A DNA stretch of 18,031 nt from Alistipes sp. CAG:268 (GTDB lineage: Bacteria; Bacteroidota; Bacteroidia; Bacteroidales; Rikenellaceae), in the NCBI GenBank assembly GCA_000434235.1, contig FR891987.1, positions 28,790-46,820 on the forward strand, in the 5' to 3' direction. Shown in pieces: positions 1 to 9,682 of the stretch (the first letter of the stretch is position 1; every line of letters begins with the position of its first letter). A model generated the notes under the pieces. It saw only the letters and a program-made list of their open reading frames with translations, had not been told where the DNA came from and ran no database searches. The position numbers were made by a program, and so were the translations under genes.

Positions 1-824
1 GCGCATTCCTGCAGAGCACCACGAGCAACGTGACCAACCCCGACCCGCTCAACGAGCGTGTCTTCTCGGCCGAACTCGGATACGGCTTCCGCTCGGGTAT
101 CTTCACCGCCAACCTCAACGCCTACTACACGCTCTGGATGGACAAGTCGTTCGTCCGCTCGACGCAGATGTCCAACGGCGACTACGCCCGCATCAACCTG
201 GGCGGCGTGGATGCCCGCCACATGGGTATCGAGCTCGACTTCTCGCTGCGTCCGACCCGCTGGATGGACATCACCGGCATGCTCTCGCTCGGCAACTGGA
301 TCTGGGACAGCAACACGAAGGGTTACATCTACGACTCGCAGGGCCAGCCGATGACCGCCGCACTCGACGGAACGGTGGCTTCGGGCATCATGGCCGACGA
401 CCACGCCTGGCTCTTCCTCAAGCAGAAGGGCATCAAGGTCGGCGGATCGGCACAGACCACCGGCGCCATCGGCATGACGGTGCGCCCGATGAAGGGCCTG
501 CGCGTCAGCGCCGACTGGAACGCCTACGGCAACAACTACGCCGACTTCTGGCTCGGCTCGGGCCTGAACGGCAACCAGACCATCGAGGTCAAGGATCCGT
601 GGCGCATTCCGTGGGGGCATCAGCTCGACCTCTCGGCCAGCTACCGCTTCAAGATCGGCAACATCTTCGCCACGATCTACGGCAACGTGAACAACGTCTA
701 CAACTACAACTACATCATGGATGCGCAGAGCGACGCTCTCCAGGAGGGTATCTGGCAGAACGCCTACGCCGTCATGTACTCGTTCGGACGCACCTACACC
801 GTAAGAGTGAAAATCAACTTCTAA
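1..824 (+). CDS. TonB-dependent outer-membrane receptor, C-terminal part
   Basis: This reading frame is open from the left edge (first full codon at position 3), so the real start, signal peptide, plug and most of the barrel lie outside the window. The visible ~273 residues alternate short hydrophobic and aromatic strands with polar turns, as in an outer-membrane beta-barrel. They include typical Bacteroidota TonB-receptor text such as NERVFSAELGYGFRSG and YGNVNNVYNYNYIMDAQ, and end in TVRVKINF, with the C-terminal phenylalanine used for barrel assembly. The protein should import a ligand across the outer membrane using TonB energy; the substrate cannot be read from this part. The stop codon is 21 nt before the downstream lipoprotein, so the two are probably co-transcribed. 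The frame is intact to its stop. The family is confident and the subfamily (SusC-like or other) is open. Confidence 0.88.
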   Translation, partial: AFLQSTTSNVTNPDPLNERVFSAELGYGFRSGIFTANLNAYYTLWMDKSFVRSTQMSNGDYARINLGGVDARHMGIELDFSLRPTRWMDITGMLSLGNWIWDSNTKGYIYDSQGQPMTAALDGTVASGIMADDHAWLFLKQKGIKVGGSAQTTGAIGMTVRPMKGLRVSADWNAYGNNYADFWLGSGLNGNQTIEVKDPWRIPWGHQLDLSASYRFKIGNIFATIYGNVNNVYNYNYIMDAQSDALQEGIWQNAYAVMYSFGRTYTVRVKINF

Positions 825-845
825 CCATACTCCGGAATATTCGAC

Positions 846-2897
846 ATGAACAAGCATATCAAACTCGCACTGATCTTCGCAGCCGCCGCACTCGCCGGTA
901 CGGGCTGCACGGTCGATGACTACAACGACGCCTATCTGGACGGCTTCGACTCCGATCAGGAGGTGACCGACATCCAGACGGTGAGCTACACGCTCACCGA
1001 TGCGGACTACTCCTCGGTGGCCAACAACGCCGCGAACAAGGCGATCGCCGAGGCGGCAGGTCCGGAGGCCGTCGAGGCCCTGGCAGCCGTCGGCACGGCC
1101 AAATGCTTCTCCGAGGCGGCTCCCGCCGAGACCTACCTGCCGGCATTCGTATCGGCGGGCTACAACTCCTACCTGTCGAACGGTTCGACGGTGACGGTGA
1201 CCTACCGCAAGGCCACGGCACAGGCTGAGGAGATCGTCAAGCTCACGGCGGCCGAAACCTACACGGTGACGGGCGAAAACTACAAGTCGGTATGGGGCGA
1301 GACCCCGGCCAACTACTTCACCCCCTCCAAGCCGCTCGAGGGCTATGCCGACAAGTTCCTCTCGGCTGCCTACCCCGACGCTGCGGAGGGTACGGTGAAG
1401 CTCGTGTCCTACAACTACTCCGATTCGGAGCCCAGCACGGGTGGCGAGTCGGCGGCAACGAGCATCGACGAGTCGTTTGCCGGCGGACTGAACGCCGGGC
1501 AGATCGTCAAGGGTGAGAGCAGCTCGACCTGGACGCTCGATTCGTACAACGGAGTCAATTCGGCCAAAGTGTCGGCCTTCAAGACCGAAGGGGCACAGGA
1601 TCTGTGGCTGATCTCCGAAAAGGTGAACCTCTCGGCGAGCGAACAGCCGCAGCTGGCCTTCGACGTGAAGATCTCCTACTGGACGCATGACGGGCTGCAG
1701 GTGCTGGTTTCGACCGACTACAACGGCGTGACGCCCGAGGAGGCCACGTGGACCGACCTGACGCACTGCTTCGCATTCGACGGTTCGACGGCCGGCAAGT
1801 GGTACACGGCAGGCATCTGCGACATGAGCGCCTACAAGAGCGATGCGGTCTACATCGCCTTCCGCTACCAGGGCAACGGTGCCGAGAAGCGCACGACGAC
1901 CTACCAGGTGGACAACGTGAAGGTGGCCAGCATCTCGCGTAACGCCGCATCGGCGGCCTCGACGCTCGCGGCCATGACCCGTGCGGCGATGGTCAAGGAG
2001 CGTTACGCCGCCTACACCTTCAACGGCACCAACTGGGAGCCGACGCCCGACACGGCCGTCATCAACCCCGAGGACTACGAGGCCATGGGCAGCTCGCACC
2101 CGAACTTCAGCTCGTCGTTCTCGCCCGACGTCTACCTGCCCGTCTACCTCAAGCTCAAGTACCCCTACGCACAGCCCGAGGAGACGAAGGACATCGCCTA
2201 CCAGTACTATGAGGACAACGTGACGAGCCCGCGTGCCGACCGCTACGCATTCGACGGTTCGCAGTGGACCAAGGTCGAGGCCTACGAGACGCTCGAAGGC
2301 CCGTTCAAGAAGGTGGACGGCAAGTGGAGCTTCAACCCCAGCCTGACGATCGTCGTGGCGCCCGACAAGAGCGAGCTGAGCAAGAGCATCTACCAGGCCG
2401 GCGTAGACTGGGTGATCGCCAACAAGGACCCGATGTACCGCTACGACAACCGCAGCGACTCGTACATGACCGACTCGGAGTACTACAGCGGCTGCGCCGT
2501 GGGTTACACGAACCTCAACTGGCGCATCAACACGCTGCCCAAGTACTATTGGGGACCGGCCGGCGAGGACATCTCGGCCTACGAAAACTGGGCTTCGGAC
2601 GACAAGGAGGCCGCACGCGCATCCTATGCGGCATTCTATGCCGAGACGGAGAAGCGCTTCGGCGAGGTGATGTCCGGTGCGCTGGGTACGCTCTACCCCA
2701 ACGTCAAGATGATCGACGGCATCGATGTCATCTACACGCTCGAGTTCATGCTCTACACGCAGCACATCGGTTCGAGCACGGGCAAGGTGACCCACGCATT
2801 CGAGTTCAAGCTCGTGGCCGACGGCAAGTTCGAGTACGTGCGGATGTACGCCCTCGCACCGGAGTTCGAGCTCATGCGCGACGAGAACTTCAAGTAG
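846..2897 (+). CDS. Surface lipoprotein with choice-of-anchor-J-like domain, partner of TonB receptor
   Basis: This 683-residue protein starts with a lipoprotein signal peptide: K3 and K6, a hydrophobic stretch at 7-19, and a lipobox-like AGTGC with the cysteine at 21. An acidic DDYND segment follows directly. Residues about 207-362 (from TSIDESFAGG to YQVDNVKVAS) look like a jelly-roll of the choice-of-anchor J / cleaved-adhesin type. Around it I see three loosely similar units at about 46-121, 138-193 and 404-455. Each has a (V/I)xxxDY-type opening, a YLP- or YF-like centre and a Tyr-rich closing strand. The C-terminal part (about 510-680) is unassigned. The position 21 nt after a TonB receptor suggests a SusD-like or accessory ligand-binding role at the cell surface, but no SusD signature is visible. 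A strong terminator lies 22 nt after the stop codon. Lipoprotein status is strong, the domain call moderate, and the ligand unknown. Confidence 0.82.
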   Translation: MNKHIKLALIFAAAALAGTGCTVDDYNDAYLDGFDSDQEVTDIQTVSYTLTDADYSSVANNAANKAIAEAAGPEAVEALAAVGTAKCFSEAAPAETYLPAFVSAGYNSYLSNGSTVTVTYRKATAQAEEIVKLTAAETYTVTGENYKSVWGETPANYFTPSKPLEGYADKFLSAAYPDAAEGTVKLVSYNYSDSEPSTGGESAATSIDESFAGGLNAGQIVKGESSSTWTLDSYNGVNSAKVSAFKTEGAQDLWLISEKVNLSASEQPQLAFDVKISYWTHDGLQVLVSTDYNGVTPEEATWTDLTHCFAFDGSTAGKWYTAGICDMSAYKSDAVYIAFRYQGNGAEKRTTTYQVDNVKVASISRNAASAASTLAAMTRAAMVKERYAAYTFNGTNWEPTPDTAVINPEDYEAMGSSHPNFSSSFSPDVYLPVYLKLKYPYAQPEETKDIAYQYYEDNVTSPRADRYAFDGSQWTKVEAYETLEGPFKKVDGKWSFNPSLTIVVAPDKSELSKSIYQAGVDWVIANKDPMYRYDNRSDSYMTDSEYYSGCAVGYTNLNWRINTLPKYYWGPAGEDISAYENWASDDKEAARASYAAFYAETEKRFGEVMSGALGTLYPNVKMIDGIDVIYTLEFMLYTQHIGSSTGKVTHAFEFKLVADGKFEYVRMYALAPEFELMRDENFK

Positions 2898-2918
2898 CGG
2901 AGCCCGCACTGCAAAACG

Positions 2919-2956
2919 GAAAGGCCGCCCGAGTGATCGGGCGGCCTTTCTGTTTT
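2919..2956. terminator. Bidirectional rho-independent terminator
   Basis: A perfect 14-bp stem (2919-2932 with 2937-2950) has a GTGA loop and is followed on + by TGTTTT. Read on the minus strand, the same stem is followed by CGTTTT. It sits between the lipoprotein gene and the convergent HAD gene and can end transcripts from both sides. Confidence 0.9.
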
Positions 2957-3060
2957 CAGACGGATGGGCAAAAGTACGACGGGCGCGGGCTGAAGAAGCC
3001 GATGGGGCCGGATCCGGCGACAGCCGACCCGGCCTTGGGCCCGGCGATGCGGACGGATGG

Positions 3061-3648
3061 TCAGAGCAGCATCTGCCTGAGGGCCGCGCAGGAAGAGGCC
3101 GGGTCGTGGGCATCGAAGAGGAAGCCCCCGATACCCAACGTTCGGGCCGTGTCGATGTTGGCCGGGCGGTCGTCGATGAAGAGCGTCTCGGAAGGGAGGA
3201 GTCCGTAACGGTCGAGCAGGATCTCATAGATCCGCGGCTCGGGCTTGACACAAAGCTCCTCGCACGACACGACCTCACCGTCGAAAAGCCCGTAGACGGG
3301 GAAACGGCGCAGGTAGTCGATGAACTCGCGCGACATGTTCGAGAGCACGTAGAGGCGGTAGCCGGCCTCCTTCAGGTCGCGGACGAGCTCTTCGGTCGGC
3401 GCAACGGGCTCCTGCAGGTCGATGGCCCGCTGGAGCACGGCCGCGCAGGTCTCGCGCGAACGGCCGGTCATTCCGACCAGAGTGTCGGTAACCTCCCCGA
3501 GGGTCGAGGTACCCCGGTCGTACTCCTCCCAGAAACGGGGCATCTTCGGGGCCCGGAGGAAGCTGAAGAATTCGATGATCTCCGGATCGCACTTGCGTTT
3601 GTCGCGGGCGAAGAGCACTCCGCCCAGATCGAATACGATGTTTTTCAT
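3061..3648 (-). CDS. HAD-superfamily (subfamily IA) phosphatase
   Basis: This 195-residue cytoplasmic hydrolase has all four HAD motifs. Motif I is VFDLGGVL with the nucleophile Asp7; the second Asp of the usual DxD is a Gly, as in the YihX-like branch. Motif II is LSNMS with Ser103, motif III is Lys135 in CVKPEPRIYE, and motif IV is FIDDRPANID with Asp159 and Asp160. The alpha-helical cap between motifs I and II places it in subfamily IA. Relatives dephosphorylate small sugar phosphates such as glucose-1-phosphate, but the substrate cannot be read from sequence. It is transcribed alone, convergent with the lipoprotein gene. A TATCTTTG promoter box ends only 6 nt before the ATG, so the mRNA may start at or next to the AUG (leaderless). 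The length is normal for the family. Confidence 0.9.
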   Translation of the reverse strand: MKNIVFDLGGVLFARDKRKCDPEIIEFFSFLRAPKMPRFWEEYDRGTSTLGEVTDTLVGMTGRSRETCAAVLQRAIDLQEPVAPTEELVRDLKEAGYRLYVLSNMSREFIDYLRRFPVYGLFDGEVVSCEELCVKPEPRIYEILLDRYGLLPSETLFIDDRPANIDTARTLGIGGFLFDAHDPASSCAALRQMLL

Positions 3649-3653
3649 GGTTG

Positions 3654-3684
3654 CAAAGATAGTGCATGCGGCCGGGATTTACAA
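3654..3684 (-). promoter_or_regulatory. Bacteroidota-type promoter of the HAD gene
   Basis: On the minus strand the -7 box TATCTTTG (3654-3661) matches TAnnTTTG, with TTG (3682-3684) 20 nt upstream as the -33 element. The expected transcription start falls at about 3648-3649, on the start codon itself. Confidence 0.65.
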
Positions 3685-3874
3685 ATACGGGGGCCCGACG
3701 GCCGCTCGCAGGGAGCACCGGGGAGGGGAAGAACGGCCGGCCCGGGCGGGAACGAATCCCGTCCGGGCCGGATGCCGGAAAAGAAGGCGGTGCACCCTGC
3801 CGGGTCTGCCGGAAAGGGCTGTCACCGGGAAAGGGCTGCCGCCATACGGGCCGCCACACAGGGCTGCGCCGGAA

Positions 3875-6091
<2,217 letters not shown>

Positions 6092-6129
6092 TGCGGTAGT
6101 GGATAATTAGGATTGGTATGGATTGAGAA

Positions 6130-6137
6130 CAAATATA
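6130..6137 (-). promoter_or_regulatory. Putative -7 box of hppA promoter
   Basis: TATATTTG on the minus strand matches TAnnTTTG and lies 39 nt upstream of the hppA ATG in the AT-rich divergent region. No clear TTG -33 element is seen at the right distance, so only half of the promoter is supported. Confidence 0.5.
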
Positions 6138-6191
6138 ACATTTTTTTCGACTTCCCGGTCGGCCGAAGCGCCGGAAAACACGTTTTTTTCG

Positions 6192-6199
6192 TACTTTTG
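6192..6199 (+). promoter_or_regulatory. Putative -7 box of DUF418 gene promoter
   Basis: TACTTTTG matches TAnnTTTG and lies 48 nt before the start codon of the DUF418 gene. A -33 TTG is not obvious. Together with the hppA box on the other strand it makes this 155-bp intergenic region a divergent promoter. Confidence 0.5.
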
Positions 6200-6246
6200 T
6201 CTCCAGACCCGGCACGCCGGAAAACTCCCGAAACCATCCGCATGAA

Positions 6247-7428
6247 ATGAACCCGCAACTAACCGCAAAACAACCCCGCGTCGAGGTGGTCGATGCCTTG
6301 CGCGGCTTTGCCGTCATGGCGATTCTGCTGGTCCACAGCGTCGAGCACTTCAACTTCTACATCTACCCCACCGACCAGCCCGACTGGCTCGCCTGGTTGG
6401 ACCGCAGCGTTTTCTGCGGTGTCTTCGCCCTGATGGCCGGCAAATCCTACGCCATCTTCGCCCTGCTCTTCGGGTTCACGTTCTACGTGCAATGGAGCAA
6501 CCAGCGGCGGCAGGGACGCGACTTCGGGTACCGATTCCTCTGGCGGCTGCTTCTGCTCGTGGGCTTCGCATCGCTCAACTCGGTATTCTTCATGGCTGGC
6601 GACGTGCTGCTGCTCTTCGCCGCCGTAGGCATCATTCTCTTCCTGGTGCGCAACTGCAGCGACAAGGTGGTGCTGGGGCTGGCTGTACTCTTCCTGCTGC
6701 AGCCCGTCGAGTGGTTCCACTACGCGGCCGGGGCCATCGACCCCGCCTACCGGGCCCCCGATCTGGGCGTGGGCGCACTCTTCGGCGAGGCGATCGCATA
6801 CACGCAACAGGGAGATTTCCTCCATTTCGTGCGCAACAACCTCCTGACGGGACAAAAGGCCAGCCTCTTCTGGGCCATCGACGCCGGGCGCTACATCCAG
6901 ACGGCCGGACTCTTCCTCCTGGGCTTCTACTTCGGCCGCCGGCAGCTCTTCCTGGGCGGCGAGCGCAACATGCGGCGGTGGTTCGCGCTGCTCGTCGCCA
7001 GCGCCGTGCTCTACGCCCCGCTCAACCAGCTCTCGGAGCTGGTAGCCGGCGACAGCGCCCTGCAACCCACGCTGGGGACCGTGCTCGACATGTGGCAGAA
7101 ACTCGCCTTCACGTTCGTGCTCGTCTCGTCGTTCGTGCTGCTCTACCACCGTTTCGAAGGGTTCCGCCGCCGGGTGGCCGACCTGCGTACCTACGGACGG
7201 ATGAGCCTGTCGAACTACATCGGGCAGTCGATCCTCGGCGCACTGGTCTACTATCCGTTCGGGCTGGGGCTGGCGACCCGCTGCGGACAGACGGTCAGCC
7301 TGCTCATCGGCATCGCGATGCTCGTGCTGCAGATCGCCTGCTGCAAATGGTGGCTCAAGCGGCACAGACAGGGACCGCTGGAGTGGATCTGGCACAAATG
7401 GACCTGGATCGGGAGTTCGGCGAAGTGA
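6247..7428 (+). CDS. DUF418 (YeiB-like) polytopic membrane protein
   Basis: This 393-residue inner-membrane protein has about ten hydrophobic segments. It opens with RVEVVDALRGFAVMAILLVH, the usual start of this family, in which a short cytoplasmic tail leads into the first helix. The C-terminal DUF418 region (about 230-385) contains the hallmark YGRMSLSNYIGQS (near 316) and GPLEWIW near the end. Members resemble acyltransferase-3 proteins and are thought to be transporters or membrane acyltransferases; no biochemical role is established that I could assign here. The ATG at 6247 overlaps the stop of a two-codon upstream ORF (ATG AAA TGA from 6242). The gene seems monocistronic, with a weak hairpin and T-tract about 30-60 nt after its stop. 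Confidence 0.92.
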   Translation: MNPQLTAKQPRVEVVDALRGFAVMAILLVHSVEHFNFYIYPTDQPDWLAWLDRSVFCGVFALMAGKSYAIFALLFGFTFYVQWSNQRRQGRDFGYRFLWRLLLLVGFASLNSVFFMAGDVLLLFAAVGIILFLVRNCSDKVVLGLAVLFLLQPVEWFHYAAGAIDPAYRAPDLGVGALFGEAIAYTQQGDFLHFVRNNLLTGQKASLFWAIDAGRYIQTAGLFLLGFYFGRRQLFLGGERNMRRWFALLVASAVLYAPLNQLSELVAGDSALQPTLGTVLDMWQKLAFTFVLVSSFVLLYHRFEGFRRRVADLRTYGRMSLSNYIGQSILGALVYYPFGLGLATRCGQTVSLLIGIAMLVLQIACCKWWLKRHRQGPLEWIWHKWTWIGSSAK

Positions 7429-7457
7429 TGCCGGGAAGGACGGTGTCGCCGGAAGTA

Positions 7458-7489
7458 TCGCCCGAAAAGGGGCGAAATGATATTTTTTT
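7458..7489 (+). terminator. Possible terminator after the DUF418 gene
   Basis: A 6-bp stem (7458-7463 with 7470-7475, loop GAAAAG) is followed 7 nt later by seven Ts. The gap before the T-tract is longer than ideal, so the call is weak. Confidence 0.4.
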
Positions 7490-7499
7490 CCGAAAATAT

Positions 7500-7530
7500 T
7501 TGGTGCTTTCGGATTTTAGGCTTATCTTTG
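7500..7530 (+). promoter_or_regulatory. Promoter of tRNA-Pro
   Basis: TTG (7500-7502) and TATCTTTG (7523-7530) are separated by 20 nt, a textbook Bacteroidota promoter. The tRNA 5' end lies 40 nt after the -7 box, leaving a short leader for RNase P to remove. Confidence 0.8.
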
Positions 7531-7569
7531 TGCGCTCTTAAAACGATAAGGGCACCAAAAAACAAAGTT

Positions 7570-7647
7570 CGGGGTGTAGCGCAGTCCGGTTAGCGCGCCA
7601 GCTTCGGGAGTTGGAGGTCGCTGGTTCGAATCCAGTCTCCCCGACCA
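7570..7647 (+). tRNA. tRNA-Pro (anticodon CGG)
   Basis: The 78-nt sequence folds into a full cloverleaf. The acceptor stem is 7570-7576 with 7637-7643, the D stem 7579-7582 with 7593-7596, the anticodon stem 7598-7602 with 7610-7614, and the T stem 7620-7624 with 7632-7636. The anticodon loop TTCGGGA reads CGG at 7605-7607, for proline CCG codons. Discriminator A and an encoded CCA end the gene. One acceptor pair is a T-T mismatch (7575 with 7638), and there are G-T wobbles in the anticodon and T stems. It stands alone with its own promoter and terminator. Confidence 0.95.
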
Positions 7648-7662
7648 GGTCGGAAACGACGG

Positions 7663-7690
7663 AAACCTTTGCTTCGGCAAAGGTTTTTTT
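7663..7690 (+). terminator. Rho-independent terminator of the tRNA
   Basis: A 10-bp stem (7663-7672 with 7677-7686) with a TTCG tetraloop runs directly into a T-tract, starting 16 nt after the tRNA CCA. Confidence 0.9.
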
Positions 7691-7785
7691 TATTTTACCC
7701 GCAACCGGGAGAGCCGACCACCCTGCCGCGGCAAAAGGGCCGGAACGGAAGACCCCGCATCCGGTACGAACCGGACACGGGAAGA

Positions 7786-8928
7786 TCAGAGCAGGATCTT
7801 CAGATCCTCCGCATCATAGAGGGCAGGCAGGCGGCGGTTGTCCACCAGAATCGTCGGCGTACGCACGATGCGGATCCTCCGGCAGTAGTTCAGCTGGGCC
7901 GACAGGTCGTTGCCGGCCAGCGGATGGATCGGCGTCGCGGGTACCCGGCCCCGCCCGTACCACGCCGCAAGGAGCCGGAAGGTCTCGCCCCACTCGCTGG
8001 TGATGCCCGACGAGATCAACCGCAGCGCCACATCGTAGGCCCTCCTGTCGCCGTCGTCCACGACAAAGATCAGGTCGATCCGCACCCCTTTCAACTTGCC
8101 GATCACGTCGCAGATCCGGGCACAATCCGGACAGGAGGGATTCAGCACGACGGTCACCGTATGCTCGGCCTCGGCGTAGTTGCTCACCGGAGCGGCCGTG
8201 ACACTGTCCACCTCCTCCTCCGCTTCGCGGCCGAGCAGCTGCCAGAACAGATCCGGAATACCCAGCAGCTGTTCGCGGAGATTCCGCAGCCGGACGATCT
8301 CCGCATCCCGGTCCACACGGCCGAGAAAACGCCGGGCCAGCAGGATCGCCACGGCAAAAGCAACCACAAGCCCGATGCATCCGACTCCGGTCACAAGCGA
8401 CCGCGCCGCACCGCACATCCCGGTGAGGGCGGGCAAAAGACAGGAGGCCGCCAGACAGATTACAGACACGGCCAGCCACCAGCCCCACGTCCGATCGACG
8501 AACGCCAGCAGCTGGCGGACAAGATAACCCGGACGCAGCCTCCCGGCCGGAGCCTCGCCACGGTCGATCGTCAGCACGGAACCGTCCCATGCGCTCCGAA
8601 AGCGGTCGAACGTCTCATCGATCAGCCGGTTGTCGGCCGTACGGAGGCGCACCGTACGGGTTTCGGGATCGAGACGCTCGACGAGTTGGAACGGATACTC
8701 GGCATTGCCCGACACGACCAGAAACGGCCCGTCGAGTTCGGAAAGTTGGTCGAACTCCAGGCGGCAGATCATGTTCGGGATGCACAGCTCATCGAGCGTA
8801 TCGCTGAGCGAACGAATGCTGTGCGGCAGCGGATGCCGGTCGTAAACCGCGCGAAGGCGCAGCAGATCGATCCGGATTCCGGCACGGCGGAGGAAATAAT
8901 GCAGAAAGGAGGGCATCGGATTTTCCAT
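7786..8928 (-). CDS. Membrane protein: degenerate C39-like domain, two TM helices, thioredoxin-like domain with CPDC
   Basis: This 380-residue protein reads as three parts. Residues about 10-125 look like a peptidase-C39 fold (HPLPHSIRSLSDTLDEL, then DGPFLVVSG and RFRSAWDGSVLTIDR) but lack the catalytic-Cys motif, so it is probably non-proteolytic and peptide-binding. Two hydrophobic helices follow at about 148-169 and 177-199. Residues about 255-380 form a thioredoxin-like domain with NPSCPDC (CxxC at 266-269), a TPT element (357-359) supplying the cis-proline, and LPALYDAEDLKILL at the end. Related Bacteroidota proteins join a C39-like domain, a VKOR domain and a thioredoxin domain and are found near exported-peptide genes. 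Here the VKOR portion seems reduced to two helices with no redox CxxC. A thiol-redox or chaperone role in handling an exported Cys-containing peptide is an inference. It is the last gene of the minus-strand block, after a 350-bp gap. Confidence 0.75.
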   Translation of the reverse strand: MENPMPSFLHYFLRRAGIRIDLLRLRAVYDRHPLPHSIRSLSDTLDELCIPNMICRLEFDQLSELDGPFLVVSGNAEYPFQLVERLDPETRTVRLRTADNRLIDETFDRFRSAWDGSVLTIDRGEAPAGRLRPGYLVRQLLAFVDRTWGWWLAVSVICLAASCLLPALTGMCGAARSLVTGVGCIGLVVAFAVAILLARRFLGRVDRDAEIVRLRNLREQLLGIPDLFWQLLGREAEEEVDSVTAAPVSNYAEAEHTVTVVLNPSCPDCARICDVIGKLKGVRIDLIFVVDDGDRRAYDVALRLISSGITSEWGETFRLLAAWYGRGRVPATPIHPLAGNDLSAQLNYCRRIRIVRTPTILVDNRRLPALYDAEDLKILL

Positions 8929-9278
8929 GGTTGAATAAAAAGAGCTTGGGGTTTAAAGAGAGATTCAACAAAACAGGATGAGCCGTATTGCCGGATGCAG
9001 CCGCACACCTCGCCGCACGGAGCAGGAGCCGGGCCGGATGCGATGCGCATCCTCCGACCGACTGTCCGGCACGAGAAATGGCCGACGCACGATACGCCGG
9101 CCATCGGGATCCGCCGGATCGGGCCGGAGCCCGACCGGAGTCCGTTCCCGGGAATCACTTGCCGCAGGCGTTGCGTTGTGCGCGGTCCTCCCCGGGTTGC
9201 AGGAGCCGCGCCCTGCGTAAGCAATACGGACCGGGGCGTACTCGACGTCCCGGTCCACGACAACCGGACAGTCCGTCT
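8929..9278 (-). other. 350-bp gap inside a minus-strand gene block, no convincing gene
   Basis: Most of this gap is GC-rich (8980-9278), with a short AT-rich leader next to the downstream ATG (8929-8975). Minus-strand frames are open but have no good ATG. The best is an Arg-rich, GTG-start frame of 97 codons (9258-8965) with about 70% GC at third positions, not clearly above background. A 7-bp inverted repeat (8930-8936 with 8963-8969) sits in the leader. I see no complete promoter or terminator. It could be a long untranslated region, a decayed gene, or a missed small peptide gene. Confidence 0.5.
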
Positions 9279-9680
9279 CTACCGGATGCGGTCCATGAGT
9301 ATCGGCACCGGTTCCCGGAAGGGATATTTCAAACGTCGTGCGACGATGCGACGCTGCACGGAGGCCGAATCGGAGACCGTGAGGTCATCGGCCTGATAAC
9401 GGTGAAACATGCTTCCGGGAAGGAGGAACGAGATGGTCGCCCCCCTGGGGACCGTCATTTCGATCTCCCCCGCTTCGTTGCCGACCTGCAGGATCGGGGT
9501 TCCGGAGACCCGGGCTATCGGATAGGCAATCGGCGCATCGGATTCATTGCGTACCGATATACGGGCTTTGCACAAAAGGCTTCGTGGAGGAGTATCCCAT
9601 ATTCCGACAGCGATCCGACAGGCTGAACAGATGGCAATGCCGCACAGAATCCCTACCAAGAGATATCCTCCACGGGCCAT
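9279..9680 (-). CDS. Small membrane-anchored or exported protein, carboxypeptidase-regulatory-like fold (tentative)
   Basis: This 133-residue protein opens with a hydrophobic helix (YLLVGILCGIAICSAC) that could be a signal anchor. The cysteine at 21 follows CSA, a poor but possible lipobox. The rest reads like a small beta-sandwich: ARISVRNESDAPIAYPIARV, then EIEMTVPRGATISFLLPG, resembling the strand order of the CarboxypepD_reg / TonB-plug-associated domains found on many Bacteroidota surface proteins. I do not recognise a named family. The start codon lies 2 nt after the stop of the DUF3244 gene (TAA AT ATG), so the two are translated from one mRNA. Reality as a gene is well supported by this junction and the signal segment; function is unknown. 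Confidence 0.65.
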   Translation of the reverse strand: MARGGYLLVGILCGIAICSACRIAVGIWDTPPRSLLCKARISVRNESDAPIAYPIARVSGTPILQVGNEAGEIEMTVPRGATISFLLPGSMFHRYQADDLTVSDSASVQRRIVARRLKYPFREPVPILMDRIR

Positions 9681-9682
9681 AT

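Noticed and set aside
2969..2976. A TACTTTTG box on the minus strand after the lipoprotein gene
   Set aside because: It has no -33 partner and would only make an RNA antisense to the lipoprotein 3' end through a strong terminator.
3812..3838. Direct repeat GAAAGGGCTG (3812-3821 and 3829-3838)
   Set aside because: It is short, lies in GC-rich sequence after hppA, has no third copy and no structural or promoter context.
7669..8934. A 421-codon + frame opposite the C39-like/thioredoxin gene
   Set aside because: It starts inside the tRNA terminator and has a low-complexity Arg/Gln/His-rich translation. The minus-strand protein has convincing domains.
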